Source: Nocardia cyriacigeorgica GUH-2 (GTDB lineage: Bacteria > Actinomycetota > Actinomycetes > Mycobacteriales > Mycobacteriaceae). From it: DNA of 64,000 nucleotides. The first letter of the stretch is position 1; each line of letters starts with the position of its first letter. Made by a program: the position numbers and the translations under genes. The stretch lies in the NCBI RefSeq assembly GCF_000284035.1, contig NC_016887.1, forward strand, positions 3,472,001 through 3,536,000, written 5' to 3'. Of this stretch, positions 52,272-62,216 are shown one piece after another. The notes beneath the pieces were generated by a model. It saw only the letters and a program-made list of their open reading frames with translations. It was not told the DNA's origin and searched no databases.

Positions 52272-53114
52272 ATGATGCCGATGGACGACGATGGTCTCGG
52301 TGGGCGTGTCGACCCTGACACGCCGAGCATTGCCCGCGTCTACGACTACGGACTGGGCGGCACGGATTGGTTCGAGGTCGATCGCAAAGTCTACGAACAC
52401 CTACTCACCGTGGTGCCCAACCAGAACGCGGTCGGCGTGGCGAACCGGCGCTGGCTCGAGCGTGTGGTGCGCTACCTGACCAGTCAAGCGGGCATCACCC
52501 AGATCCTCGATCTCGGCAGCGGGCTACCGACCCAGAAGAACACCCATGAGATCGCCCAGGAGCTGGGCGCGGAGGTCATGGTCGTCTACGTCGACAACGA
52601 CCCGGTGTGCGTGCGGCGCGGCAAGGAACTGCTCGAGGCCAACGAATACACCCACTTCCTCGATCTCGACCTCACCCAGCCCGCCGAGGTCCTCGGCCAT
52701 CCGGCGGTCAACCAATACCTGGACCTGGACAAGCCGCTGCTGATGATGCAGTGCGGCACATTGCATCACGTCGACGACGACCGCGATCCGGCAGGCATCA
52801 TGGCCGAGTACATCGACCGCCTCGCTCCCGGCTCCTACGTCATGATCAGCCATTTCTTCGACCCCGGCAGCGAGGACGAACAGCTGCACCAGCTGGCTCG
52901 CCGCGCCGAACGCGCCCTGCACGACGAGGGCCTCGGCACCGGCCGCTGGCGCACCCGCGAGGAGCTGATGCCGTTCTTCGACGGGCTCGAGCTGCTCGAA
53001 CCCGGACTGGTCCCGCTCGACGACTGGTGGCCGTGGGGCCCCGACGACCGTGAACGCGTGCCGGACGAGTACCTGATCATCGGCGGCGTGGGCCGTAAAC
53101 CGGCACCCGCCTGA
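52272..53114 (+). CDS. DUF574 SAM-dependent methyltransferase
   Basis: A 280-aa protein of the actinobacterial DUF574 family: PSIARVYDYGLGGTDWFEVDRKVYEHLLTVVPNQNAVGVANRRWLERVVRYLT at the start, then the SAM-site ILDLGSGLPTQKNTHEIAQ near residue 78 and VVYVDNDPVCVRRG (acidic loop). PLLMMQCGTLHHVDDDRDPAGIMAEYIDRLAPGSY and a C-terminal WWPWGPDDRERVPDEYLIIGGVGRK complete it. Methyl acceptor unknown. A close paralogue lies 0.7 kb downstream, so this is a local duplication or a paired system. Confidence 0.87.
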   Translation: MMPMDDDGLGGRVDPDTPSIARVYDYGLGGTDWFEVDRKVYEHLLTVVPNQNAVGVANRRWLERVVRYLTSQAGITQILDLGSGLPTQKNTHEIAQELGAEVMVVYVDNDPVCVRRGKELLEANEYTHFLDLDLTQPAEVLGHPAVNQYLDLDKPLLMMQCGTLHHVDDDRDPAGIMAEYIDRLAPGSYVMISHFFDPGSEDEQLHQLARRAERALHDEGLGTGRWRTREELMPFFDGLELLEPGLVPLDDWWPWGPDDRERVPDEYLIIGGVGRKPAPA

Positions 53115-53162
53115 GGCGTTCCACCGTTTTTCGTTTCATCCGCACAACCACAGGAGGTCGCA

Positions 53163-53642
53163 ATGTCAGCCGACGCCGACACCACCACCGGCAATGCCGA
53201 GATCACCGAGCAGGACGTCCGGAACAAGCTCACCGGCATCCTCGCCACCACCAGCATCGACCTCGCCACCTCCAAGGACGGCGTGAACTGGTGCTCGAGC
53301 GCGTTCTTCGCCCACCTCGACGACGACCCGTTCCGCCTCACCCTCATCCTGGAATCGGGTGGACGCACGCTGGAGGCCTTGCGCGCCAACCCGAATGTCG
53401 GCATCAAGGTGGTCAGCGGCGGCTTCACCGATCCCTTCGCGCAAGGCCTGGCCACCGTCGAGGTGCGCGATCCGGCCGACCGCGAGGAGACCTTCCAGGC
53501 GCTGGTGCAGAAGGAGCCGATGATCGAGCCGTTCTTCGCCACCCCGGTGGAAGCGCTGCTGGTGCACGTCGACTGGTGGCGGGTCACCCACGTCGGCGCC
53601 GGTTGGCTGCCCGGTCGCCGGCTCGACCGCGTCTCGGCCTGA
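53163..53642 (+). CDS. Pyridoxamine 5'-phosphate oxidase-like flavin-binding protein
   Basis: A 159-aa split-barrel protein: VRNKLTGILATTSIDLATSKDGVNWCSSAFFAHLDDDPFRLTLILESGGRTLEALRANPNVGIKVVSGG is the typical PPOX core, ending in WWRVTHVGAGWLPGRRLDR. Family members bind FMN, F420 or heme. Located between two DUF574 methyltransferases with 48 bp ahead and an AGGAGG site 4 nt before the ATG. A functional link to methylation is only contextual. Confidence 0.75.
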   Translation: MSADADTTTGNAEITEQDVRNKLTGILATTSIDLATSKDGVNWCSSAFFAHLDDDPFRLTLILESGGRTLEALRANPNVGIKVVSGGFTDPFAQGLATVEVRDPADREETFQALVQKEPMIEPFFATPVEALLVHVDWWRVTHVGAGWLPGRRLDRVSA

Positions 53643-53785
53643 TCCGCGGCGCGCTGTTTCGCCCGGTTGCCGGACAGCGCGTGAATCCTGCGCCGCCCGA
53701 AAGCATCCGGACCCATTGCCGGGAAGCTCATCGACCCCTACGCTGAGTGAGCCGGATCACAGTGAAAGTACAAGAGAGGTACCCG

Positions 53786-54625
53786 ATGTCCCAACCCGCT
53801 CCCCAGACCGGTGTTCGCGTTCCGGTCGGTGTGGACACCACCCGAGCGAGCATCGCGCGCGTCTACGACGTGAGCCTGGGTGGCAAAGACAACTACGACG
53901 TCGACCGCGCCGCGTTCGACATGATCCTGCAAGCCGCCCCGCGCCAGCGCGATGTGTCGAAGATGAACCGGCGCTGGCTGCACCGGGTCACCCGCTACCT
54001 CGCCGGCACCGTCGGCATCGACCAATTCCTCGACATCGGTGCGGGTCTGCCCACGGTGGGCAACACCCACGAGATCGCCCAGAGCCAGAATCCCGAGGCG
54101 ACCGTCGTCTACGTCGACAACGATCCGGTGTGCAACGCGCACGGCCGGGTGCTACTCGAGCAGAACGAGTACACCCATTTCGTTCCGGCGGATCTGACCC
54201 AGCCCGATACGCTGCTCAAAGACGACGAGGTCACCGGGCACCTGGATCTCGAGCGCCCGCTGGGCCTGATCCTGTGCGGCATCCTGCATCACGTCGACGA
54301 CGATCTCGACCCGGTCGGGATCATGCGCCAGTACATCGACGCGCTGCCGTCGGGTTCGTACGTGGCCATCACGCATTTCTGGAACCCGAACGATGGCTCC
54401 GAACTCGCCGATCTCGCCCTGCGCCTGCAACGTCAGTTCACCGAGATGGGCCTCGGTTCCGGCTGGTACCGCACGAAAGAGGAAATCGCCGCCTACTTCC
54501 ACGATCTCGAGATGATCGAGCCGGGTCTGGTCGAACTCGAGCAGTGGTGGCCGATGGGCCCGCCGATCCGCGAGCCGTTCCCGGAGGAGCGGGTGATGCT
54601 CGGCGGAGTCGGCCGCAAGCGCTGA
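53786..54625 (+). CDS. DUF574 SAM-dependent methyltransferase (second copy)
   Basis: A 279-aa paralogue of the protein at 52272: TRASIARVYDVSLGGKDNYDVDRAAFDMILQAAPRQRDVSKMNRRWLHRVTRYLAG, FLDIGAGLPTVGNTHEIAQSQNPEATVVYVDNDPVC, and WWPMGPPIREPFPEERVMLGGVGRKR at the end. The ATG at 53786 is preceded by GAGAGG; the open frame to 53747 has no site. The two copies differ widely outside the motifs, so the duplication is not recent. Confidence 0.87.
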   Translation: MSQPAPQTGVRVPVGVDTTRASIARVYDVSLGGKDNYDVDRAAFDMILQAAPRQRDVSKMNRRWLHRVTRYLAGTVGIDQFLDIGAGLPTVGNTHEIAQSQNPEATVVYVDNDPVCNAHGRVLLEQNEYTHFVPADLTQPDTLLKDDEVTGHLDLERPLGLILCGILHHVDDDLDPVGIMRQYIDALPSGSYVAITHFWNPNDGSELADLALRLQRQFTEMGLGSGWYRTKEEIAAYFHDLEMIEPGLVELEQWWPMGPPIREPFPEERVMLGGVGRKR

Positions 54626-54711
54626 GCCGCACGGTCACAGCGGGTTCCGCGGCCGTCGTCGCGGAACCCGCTGCCCTGCCCGCGGACTCGTTCGTGGGTA
54701 CGCTGAGGCCC

Positions 54712-55293
54712 ATGATCACGCTCAAGAAAGAAGACGGTGCCGCGGACCTGAGCGGCATCACCAAACTGAGTGTCGGGGTGAGCTGGGACCCGTCGGCGGG
54801 TGCCAGCGGCGGCGCGCTCGGCTGGGCTCGCCGCAAGCGCGGCGTCGACCTGGACCTGATCGCGATTCTCATGCAGGGGGCCGAGCCGGTGCGCTTCGCC
54901 GGCCTGGATTCGCTCGACCCGCTCGGCAACGGCGCGGTGGCGCACAGCGGTGACGAACAGACCGGCGCCGCCTCCGGCGACGACGAGACCGTGCAGGTCA
55001 CCTTCGCCGATGTGCCCGACGCCATCGACTCGATCATCTTCGTCGCGGCGGCCTTCAAGAAGGGCAGCTCGTTCGACAAGGCGAACAACATCTCGTTCAA
55101 GGTCTACGACGCGACCGGTGGCGACTCGCAGCAGGTCGCCGATATCTGGCCGTCGCTGCTCGGTTCCGACAACGCCAACGCGGTGGCGCGGGCGTTCCGC
55201 TCCGGTGCGAGCTGGCAGCTGGAAGTGCTCAACCGCAAGGGCAAGATCAAGCAGGGCGACAAGCAGGCCCTGTTGCGATTCGCCATGCAGTGA
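54712..55293 (+). CDS. TerD family stress protein
   Basis: A 193-aa single-domain TerD protein: ITLKKEDGAADLSGITKLSVGVSWDPSAGASGGALGWARRKRGVDLDLIAILMQGAEPVRFAGLDSLDPLGNGAVAHSGDEQTG contains the expected S-W-D-P and D-L-D-L segments with downstream acidic residues that bind calcium in the family. NRKGKIKQGDKQALLRFAMQ closes it. Tellurite and general stress response; no other ter genes are adjacent. A second TerD domain is fused to AIM24 at 41953. Confidence 0.85.
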   Translation: MITLKKEDGAADLSGITKLSVGVSWDPSAGASGGALGWARRKRGVDLDLIAILMQGAEPVRFAGLDSLDPLGNGAVAHSGDEQTGAASGDDETVQVTFADVPDAIDSIIFVAAAFKKGSSFDKANNISFKVYDATGGDSQQVADIWPSLLGSDNANAVARAFRSGASWQLEVLNRKGKIKQGDKQALLRFAMQ

Positions 55294-55298
55294 TCGGC

Positions 55299-55334
55299 GA
55301 GTGTGGCGGAGTGCTTTCGGCTTCCGCCACACTC
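55299..55334. terminator. Bidirectional terminator between terD and nmtR
   Basis: A perfect 12-bp stem (55299-55310 with 55323-55334) with a 12-nt loop in the 59-bp gap between convergent genes. Confidence 0.65.
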
Positions 55335-55352
55335 CGTCCGCCGCGCGGGACG

Positions 55353-55712
55353 CTAGGCCGTCTCGCCCTCGTCGGCGATGCCGAGCCCGAGATGCTCGAT
55401 GTGATACACGGCTTCGTCCAGCAACATCGCCACATGCGAGTCGTAGAGCCGGTAGATGACGCTCCTACCCTGCCGCGAACCGGTGACCAGCCCCATCGCG
55501 CGCAACAGCCGTAGTTGATGCGAGACCGCCGACTGCTCCATCTCGACCGCGTCCACCAGATCCCCCACCGAGCACGGGCCGTGCCGCAGCCGGGTGAGAA
55601 TCCGTAGCCGGCTGGGGGTGGCCAGGGCCTGCAGAGTCGCTGCCACCGTGGCCGCCGAGTCGGCGTCCAGCTGAGCGGGCGGCGTAGTTCTGCCCTCGAC
55701 TCCGTGTCCCAC
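55353..55712 (-). CDS. nmtR: Ni(II)/Co(II)-sensing ArsR-SmtB family repressor NmtR
   Basis: A 119-aa repressor, GTG start. Its N-terminus MGHGVEGR and core LQALATPSRLRILTRLR...MEQSAVSHQLRLLR are almost what I remember of M. tuberculosis NmtR. Helix alpha-5 (LYDSHVAMLLDEAVYHIEH) provides Asp91, His93, His104 and His107 at exactly the same numbers as the mycobacterial Ni/Co ligands, and Gly2-His3 are kept. The C-terminal His109 and His116 reported for that protein are Gly here. It is divergent from a CtpJ-like ATPase with palindromes in the gap, so metal binding should release the repressor and induce export. Confidence 0.9.
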   Translation of the reverse strand: MGHGVEGRTTPPAQLDADSAATVAATLQALATPSRLRILTRLRHGPCSVGDLVDAVEMEQSAVSHQLRLLRAMGLVTGSRQGRSVIYRLYDSHVAMLLDEAVYHIEHLGLGIADEGETA

Positions 55713-55735
55713 GAGATCACTGTACCTTGCGGGAT

Positions 55736-55757
55736 TACATGAAGACATGTACATGTA
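55736..55757. promoter_or_regulatory. NmtR operator in the divergent promoter
   Basis: TACATG at 55736-55741 and CATGTA at 55752-55757 form a 22-bp imperfect dyad. It overlaps the perfect 12-bp palindrome ACATGTACATGT at 55745-55756. It lies 24 bp before the NmtR start and 47 bp before the ATPase start; the AT-rich arms resemble ArsR-family sites. Confidence 0.6.
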
Positions 55758-55803
55758 TTCCTGTAGTCCTATGCCAGCCCGATCTCGAACGGAGCGTTCT
55801 CCG

Positions 55804-57774
<1,971 letters not shown>

Positions 57775-57795
57775 AACGTCACCGGGCCGTGGCGC

Positions 57796-59532
57796 TCAGC
57801 TGGCCGTGCGGTCTTCCGGCGAATCGTCGGGTTCGTCCACCACGACGGCTTCGGTCACCAATTCGAATTCGCCATCGTGGCGTTCGGTGCCCTGCACCAC
57901 CGCGTCGACCACCAGCTGCACACCCAGATCCTCGCGCTGGATGATCGGATCGGCGCGCAGATCGCGGTACAGCGACACGCACATGAACCCCATCACCACC
58001 ATGAACGGCAGCGACACCACGGTGGTGAGCGCTTGCAAGCCGGTCAGCGCACCGCCCAGATCCTTGGGATCGGCGATGACGAGCATGATCGCCGCAACCG
58101 CTCCCGTGGCCGAACCCCAGAAGATGACGGTGGGCTTCGACGGTTCGATGCTGCCCTTCTCCGACAGGGTGCCCATCACGATCGAGGCCGCATCGGCGCC
58201 GGAGACGAAGAAGATCGCCACCAGCACCATGACCAGGCCCGCGGTGAACGAGGCCAGCGGATAGTGATCCAGCAGATGGAACAGCGCGAAGTTCTCGTTC
58301 ACCGAGCCGTCGGCCTCGGTCAGGTCGCCGGTCTCGCTCTGCTGCCGGATGCCCGCGCCGCCGAAGATGACGAACCACACCAGGCTCACCACGCTCGGCA
58401 CCAGCAGCACACCGGTGACGAACTGGCGGATGGTGCGGCCGCGGCTGATGCGCGCGATGAACATGCCGACGAAGGGGGTCCAGGAAATCCACCAGGCCCA
58501 GTAGAAGATGGTCCAGGTCGACAGCCAGGTCTCCATCGCCTCCCCGCCGGCCACCCCGGTGCGCGAGGCCATGGTCGGCAGCATGGCGATGTAATCGCCG
58601 ATGGCGGCGGGCAGGAAGTTCAGCATCACCAGGGTGGGCCCGGCGATGAACACGAACGCCGCCACCGCCAGCGCCAGCACCATGTTGATGTTGGACAGCC
58701 ACTGGATGCCGCGATCGATACCCGAGACGGCGGAGAAGATGAAGGCGATGGTCAGGCCGCAGATGATGGCGACCAGGCCGACCTTGCCGATGGCGTCGAT
58801 CCAGCCGTTGAACTCCATGCCTGCGCCGATCTGCAACGCGCCCAGCCCGAGCGAGGCCGCGGACCCGAACAGCGTCGCGAAGATGGCCATCATGTTGATG
58901 GCCTGGCCGCCGAGCCCGTCGGCCTTGCGGCCCAGGATCGGACGGAACACCGAGGAGATCAGCTGGGAGCGGCCGCGGCGGAAGGTGCTGTAGGCGATGG
59001 CCAATCCGGCCACGGCGTAGATCGCCCAGGGGTGCAGCGTCCAGTGGAACAGCGTGGTCGCCATCGCGACCTCGGAGGCCTCGGGGCTGCCCGGTTCGGC
59101 CGTGCCCGGTGGCGGATTCACGAAGTGCGACAGCGGTTCGGCCACGCCCCAGAACATCAATCCGATGCCCATGCCGGCGCTGAACATCATCGCGATCCAG
59201 GAGACGGTGCGGAATTCGGGTTTCTCGCCGTCGGCGCCGAGCGGGATCTTGCCGTATCTGCTTGCGGCCAGCCAGATCACGTACACCACGAAGACCGTCG
59301 CGATCAACACGAACAGCCATCCGGTGTTGCTGATGACCCAGGATTGCGCATTGCCCGCCGCCGTGGCCAAGCTGGAGCGGTCGATGATGCCCCAGGCCAC
59401 GAAGGCCAGTGATCCGATCGCCGTGACGCCGAAGACGAGACGGTCGAGCCCTGGTTTCGCCGGTGATCTGCCAGCAACCCGGTGCACCGTCGCGTCGGTG
59501 TCCCGGGAATTTCTGTCGGCGCCGATCGACAT
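57796..59532 (-). CDS. betP: BCCT family betaine/choline transporter
   Basis: A 578-aa transporter with 12 helices of the BCCT family. Motifs: AMMFSAGMGIGLMFWGVAEPLSHF (glycine-rich TM3 helix), ATTLFHWTLHPWAIYAVAGLAIAY, and WTIFYWAWWISWTPFVGMFIARISRGRTIRQFV with the Trp cluster of the substrate site. The C-terminal tail is short and acidic, unlike the BetT tail at the left edge, so it belongs to the BetP/OpuD side and probably imports glycine betaine with Na+. AAAGGA precedes the ATG. Converges on ctpJ with a 21-bp gap. Confidence 0.88.
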   Translation of the reverse strand: MSIGADRNSRDTDATVHRVAGRSPAKPGLDRLVFGVTAIGSLAFVAWGIIDRSSLATAAGNAQSWVISNTGWLFVLIATVFVVYVIWLAASRYGKIPLGADGEKPEFRTVSWIAMMFSAGMGIGLMFWGVAEPLSHFVNPPPGTAEPGSPEASEVAMATTLFHWTLHPWAIYAVAGLAIAYSTFRRGRSQLISSVFRPILGRKADGLGGQAINMMAIFATLFGSAASLGLGALQIGAGMEFNGWIDAIGKVGLVAIICGLTIAFIFSAVSGIDRGIQWLSNINMVLALAVAAFVFIAGPTLVMLNFLPAAIGDYIAMLPTMASRTGVAGGEAMETWLSTWTIFYWAWWISWTPFVGMFIARISRGRTIRQFVTGVLLVPSVVSLVWFVIFGGAGIRQQSETGDLTEADGSVNENFALFHLLDHYPLASFTAGLVMVLVAIFFVSGADAASIVMGTLSEKGSIEPSKPTVIFWGSATGAVAAIMLVIADPKDLGGALTGLQALTTVVSLPFMVVMGFMCVSLYRDLRADPIIQREDLGVQLVVDAVVQGTERHDGEFELVTEAVVVDEPDDSPEDRTAS

Positions 59533-59756
59533 TGAATCGGAGTCCTTTCAGATCGCGAACGACCGCTGGTCGGCGGTAGTTCTCTTCCCGCAGCAACCGT
59601 ACAGCGTAACGCCGACGCGGTGACGCACGACACCACCGCGGACACGGTCTGCGCAGCTCATCCAGCACGTTCGGACCCACTGCGGCGGTTGAGCCAGTCC
59701 GGTCGCGGGGCCGATATTCCGGTACCCCGCGCGCACCGCGAGCAAACCTCAGCGGA

Positions 59757-60254
59757 TCAGGATGTGGCAGTGCCGGAGTGGCCGGGCAGCACGCAGACCG
59801 CGTCGAGTCCGAGCACGTGATTGAGCCGGCCGAAGGCCAGCCAGGATCCGATGCTCATGCTCAGCTCGACGATCTCTTTCTGGCTGTAGCAGGCCGACAT
59901 CCGGCCCCAGAACTCGTCGTCGAGGTTGTGGTGGTCGAGGGCATAGCGTTCGGCGTATTCGGCGGCCAGCCGGGTGCGCTCGTCGAAGGCGTCGGTGTCG
60001 CGCCAGTCGGCGACGGCGTCGAGGAAACCGGGGTCGACCTTCTCACCGTCGCGTTCGGTGCGCCAGTCCAGGCAGAACAGGCAGCCGTTGATCTGGGCGA
60101 TGCGCAGTCGTGCGGCCTCGAATTCGGCGAGGCCCAGGGTGGAGTGGGAGTACACCGCGAGCGAGTAGTTCGATGCGGCGACGCCGATGCCGGGCACCAT
60201 CTCACCCCAGACGTAGCCGATCGGGTCCTTACCCTCCGGAATGTCGATTCTCAT
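59757..60254 (-). CDS. AhpD-like carboxymuconolactone decarboxylase family protein
   Basis: A 165-aa AhpD-fold protein with a CxxC: LRIAQINGCLFCLDWRTERDGE (the family usually has CxxCxxxH; here the third position is occupied by Arg/Thr). Later it has AAEYAERYALDHHNLDDEFWGRMSACYSQKEIVELSMSIGSWLAFGRLNHVLGLD. It is probably a thiol peroxidase-like or lactone-decarboxylase-like protein. Its ATG overlaps the stop of the DapB-like gene by 4 bp, so the two are coupled. Confidence 0.8.
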   Translation of the reverse strand: MRIDIPEGKDPIGYVWGEMVPGIGVAASNYSLAVYSHSTLGLAEFEAARLRIAQINGCLFCLDWRTERDGEKVDPGFLDAVADWRDTDAFDERTRLAAEYAERYALDHHNLDDEFWGRMSACYSQKEIVELSMSIGSWLAFGRLNHVLGLDAVCVLPGHSGTATS

Positions 60255-61330
60255 GCCCGGTTCCTTCCCAGCCTGCCCACCGCCGGTCGCAGCGGGACGT
60301 CGAGCGCGTCGTAGAGCCCGGGCGGCGCCTCGGTGAGCCAGTCGATGGCACCGACCAGCCGCCCGACCGCGGTCGCGTTGCCGCCTGCGGCGTAGTTGCC
60401 GCCCTCATCGGTGGCCTCGACGGTGACCTCGAGACGCGGGCGACCCGCCACGATCACCCGGTGCGCGCCGGTGCCGTTCGGCGGTGCGGGCCAGTCCGGC
60501 GCACAGCTCGGGTGGATGCGAGTGATGTGTTCGATGACGATGACCGGCTCCCCCGCGACGATGCCCTGCACCTCGAAGCGCAACGCGCCCTGGGTGCCCG
60601 CCGCGAACTCCCCCATCGACGCCGTATCGACCGTGGTCTCCAGTTCCCGCCGCGCCAGGGTTTCGCGGATCTCGTCGAGTTCGACGCCCAGCGCGCGGGC
60701 CATGAGCCGAATCTGGCCGCCCCACACCATCGTCGGCACGCCCGGAGCCACCATGGGTGGTGCGTAGTCCATCGGCTGGCCCATCCCGACCAGGTAGCGC
60801 ACCGAATCGGGCTGGTCGTAGCTGGAGTAGTCGAAGATCTCCTGGCAGCGGATGGCCTCGACGACGGTGCCGAGCCCGCTCATCAGCAGCGGCAGCACAT
60901 CGTTGCCCCAGCCCGGGTCCACGCCGGAGACGAACAGCGACCCGCCGCCGGAATCGATCGCGGCGAGGACCTTCTCGCGCTGATCGGCGGGCGCGTTGCG
61001 GGCGTCGTAGAAGGCGTAGAGGGCCGGGGTGACGACCACCGCGCCCGCCGCGATCGCGGCGACGATATCGGCGAGGGCGTCATCGGGGCGGACGTCACCG
61101 GAGGCGGCGTAGACCACCGCGCGAGGCCGTGCGGCGAGGACAGCGCCCACGTCGGTGGTGGCGGCGACGCCGAGCTCGTGGTCCAGACCGGCCAGCGCGC
61201 CTGCGTCGCGGCCGGCCTTGGCGGGATCATGGACGATGACGTCGGTGAGTTCCAGCCCGGGATGCGCCGCGACGGCACGGATGGCCGCGCGGCCGACGTT
61301 TCCGGTGCCCCACACCGCTGTGGAGATCAT
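60251..61330 (-). CDS. Dihydrodipicolinate reductase-like NAD(P)H-dependent oxidoreductase
   Basis: A 359-aa protein with the DapB-type Rossmann N-terminus ISTAVWGTGNVGRAAIRAVAAHPGLELTDVIVHDPAKAGRDAGALAG, then ARPRAVVYAASGDVRPDDALADIVAAIAAGAVVVTPA and a mixed alpha/beta C-terminal domain. It is much longer than true DapB and matches the actinobacterial diaminopentanoate dehydrogenase-like group, often found beside lipid-metabolism genes. Substrate unknown. Coupled to the AhpD-like gene; divergent from the fructosamine kinase. Confidence 0.75.
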   Translation of the reverse strand: MISTAVWGTGNVGRAAIRAVAAHPGLELTDVIVHDPAKAGRDAGALAGLDHELGVAATTDVGAVLAARPRAVVYAASGDVRPDDALADIVAAIAAGAVVVTPALYAFYDARNAPADQREKVLAAIDSGGGSLFVSGVDPGWGNDVLPLLMSGLGTVVEAIRCQEIFDYSSYDQPDSVRYLVGMGQPMDYAPPMVAPGVPTMVWGGQIRLMARALGVELDEIRETLARRELETTVDTASMGEFAAGTQGALRFEVQGIVAGEPVIVIEHITRIHPSCAPDWPAPPNGTGAHRVIVAGRPRLEVTVEATDEGGNYAAGGNATAVGRLVGAIDWLTEAPPGLYDALDVPLRPAVGRLGRNRA

Positions 61331-61405
61331 CGGGCGAGTCTAGCAAGTGCTTGGTTGGCGGGAGGGTGTTTCCGGGCAGCGACAGCCGGTCGTACGGTGG
61401 CGGTC

Positions 61406-62167
61406 GTGACCACCTTTCGCAAGGCCGATTCCGGTACCCACCCCGACTTCTATCCGGCCGAGGCGGCGGGACTGCGCTGGCTCGGCGCAGCGGGAGCACC
61501 GGTGGTCGAGGTGCTCTCGGTGGACCGCGCGCACATCGAATTGGCCCGACTGCCGCACGGGCGGGCCTCGGCAGACAGCGCGCGCCGGCTCGGCGAGGCG
61601 TTGGCGCGGATGCACGACGCCGGCACCGAAGGCGCCGGATTCGGTTGTCCGCCCGCCGGTTTCACCGGACAGATCTTCATCGGCAAGCGGCCGATGAGCA
61701 GTGTCGAGCACGATCGCTGGGGCGAGTTCTACGTCACCGAACGGGTGCTGCCGTTCCTCGCCATCGCCTATGACGCCGGCAGTGTGGATCGCTCGCAGCG
61801 CGCCGTCATCGAGCGGGCCTGCGCCGTCGTCGCCGAGGGCCGTTTCGACGATGGCGAAGCACCGTCACGGATCCACGGCGATCTGTGGAACGGCAATGTG
61901 GTGTGGACCGGTGCGCAGGCGGTGCTGATCGATCCGGCCGCGCACGGCGGGCACCGGGAGACCGATCTGGCGATGCTGGACCTGTTCGGTTGCCCCTACT
62001 TCGAGCAGATCATCGACGGATACCAGTCGCGACACCGATTGGCCGACGGCTGGCGGGCCCGGGTGCCGTTGCATCAACTGCATCCGCTGGCCGTGCATGC
62101 GGCCGGGTACGGGCCCGGCTATGGGCAGGCGCTGCATCAGGCGGCGGTGGATACGTTGCGGCTGTGA
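61406..62167 (+). CDS. Fructosamine kinase family protein
   Basis: A 253-aa small-molecule kinase of the fructosamine-3-kinase/aminoglycoside phosphotransferase fold: FRKADSGTHPDFYPAEAAGLRWLGAAGAPVVEVLSVD, ALARMHDAGTEGAGFGCPPAGFTGQ, the catalytic HGDLWNGNVVW near residue 160 and the metal-binding IDPAAHGGHRETDLAM. The family phosphorylates ketosamines on glycated proteins or sugars so that they decompose. The start is probably GTG 61406, with GTG 61397 possible; no clear ribosome-binding site. The frame open back to 60110 is a shadow of the opposite gene. Confidence 0.85.
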   Translation: MTTFRKADSGTHPDFYPAEAAGLRWLGAAGAPVVEVLSVDRAHIELARLPHGRASADSARRLGEALARMHDAGTEGAGFGCPPAGFTGQIFIGKRPMSSVEHDRWGEFYVTERVLPFLAIAYDAGSVDRSQRAVIERACAVVAEGRFDDGEAPSRIHGDLWNGNVVWTGAQAVLIDPAAHGGHRETDLAMLDLFGCPYFEQIIDGYQSRHRLADGWRARVPLHQLHPLAVHAAGYGPGYGQALHQAAVDTLRL

Positions 62168-62216
62168 GCGGTCTGCGTCGGCGACGACCGTCTATACGCC
62201 GCTCCTCGCGAGATGA

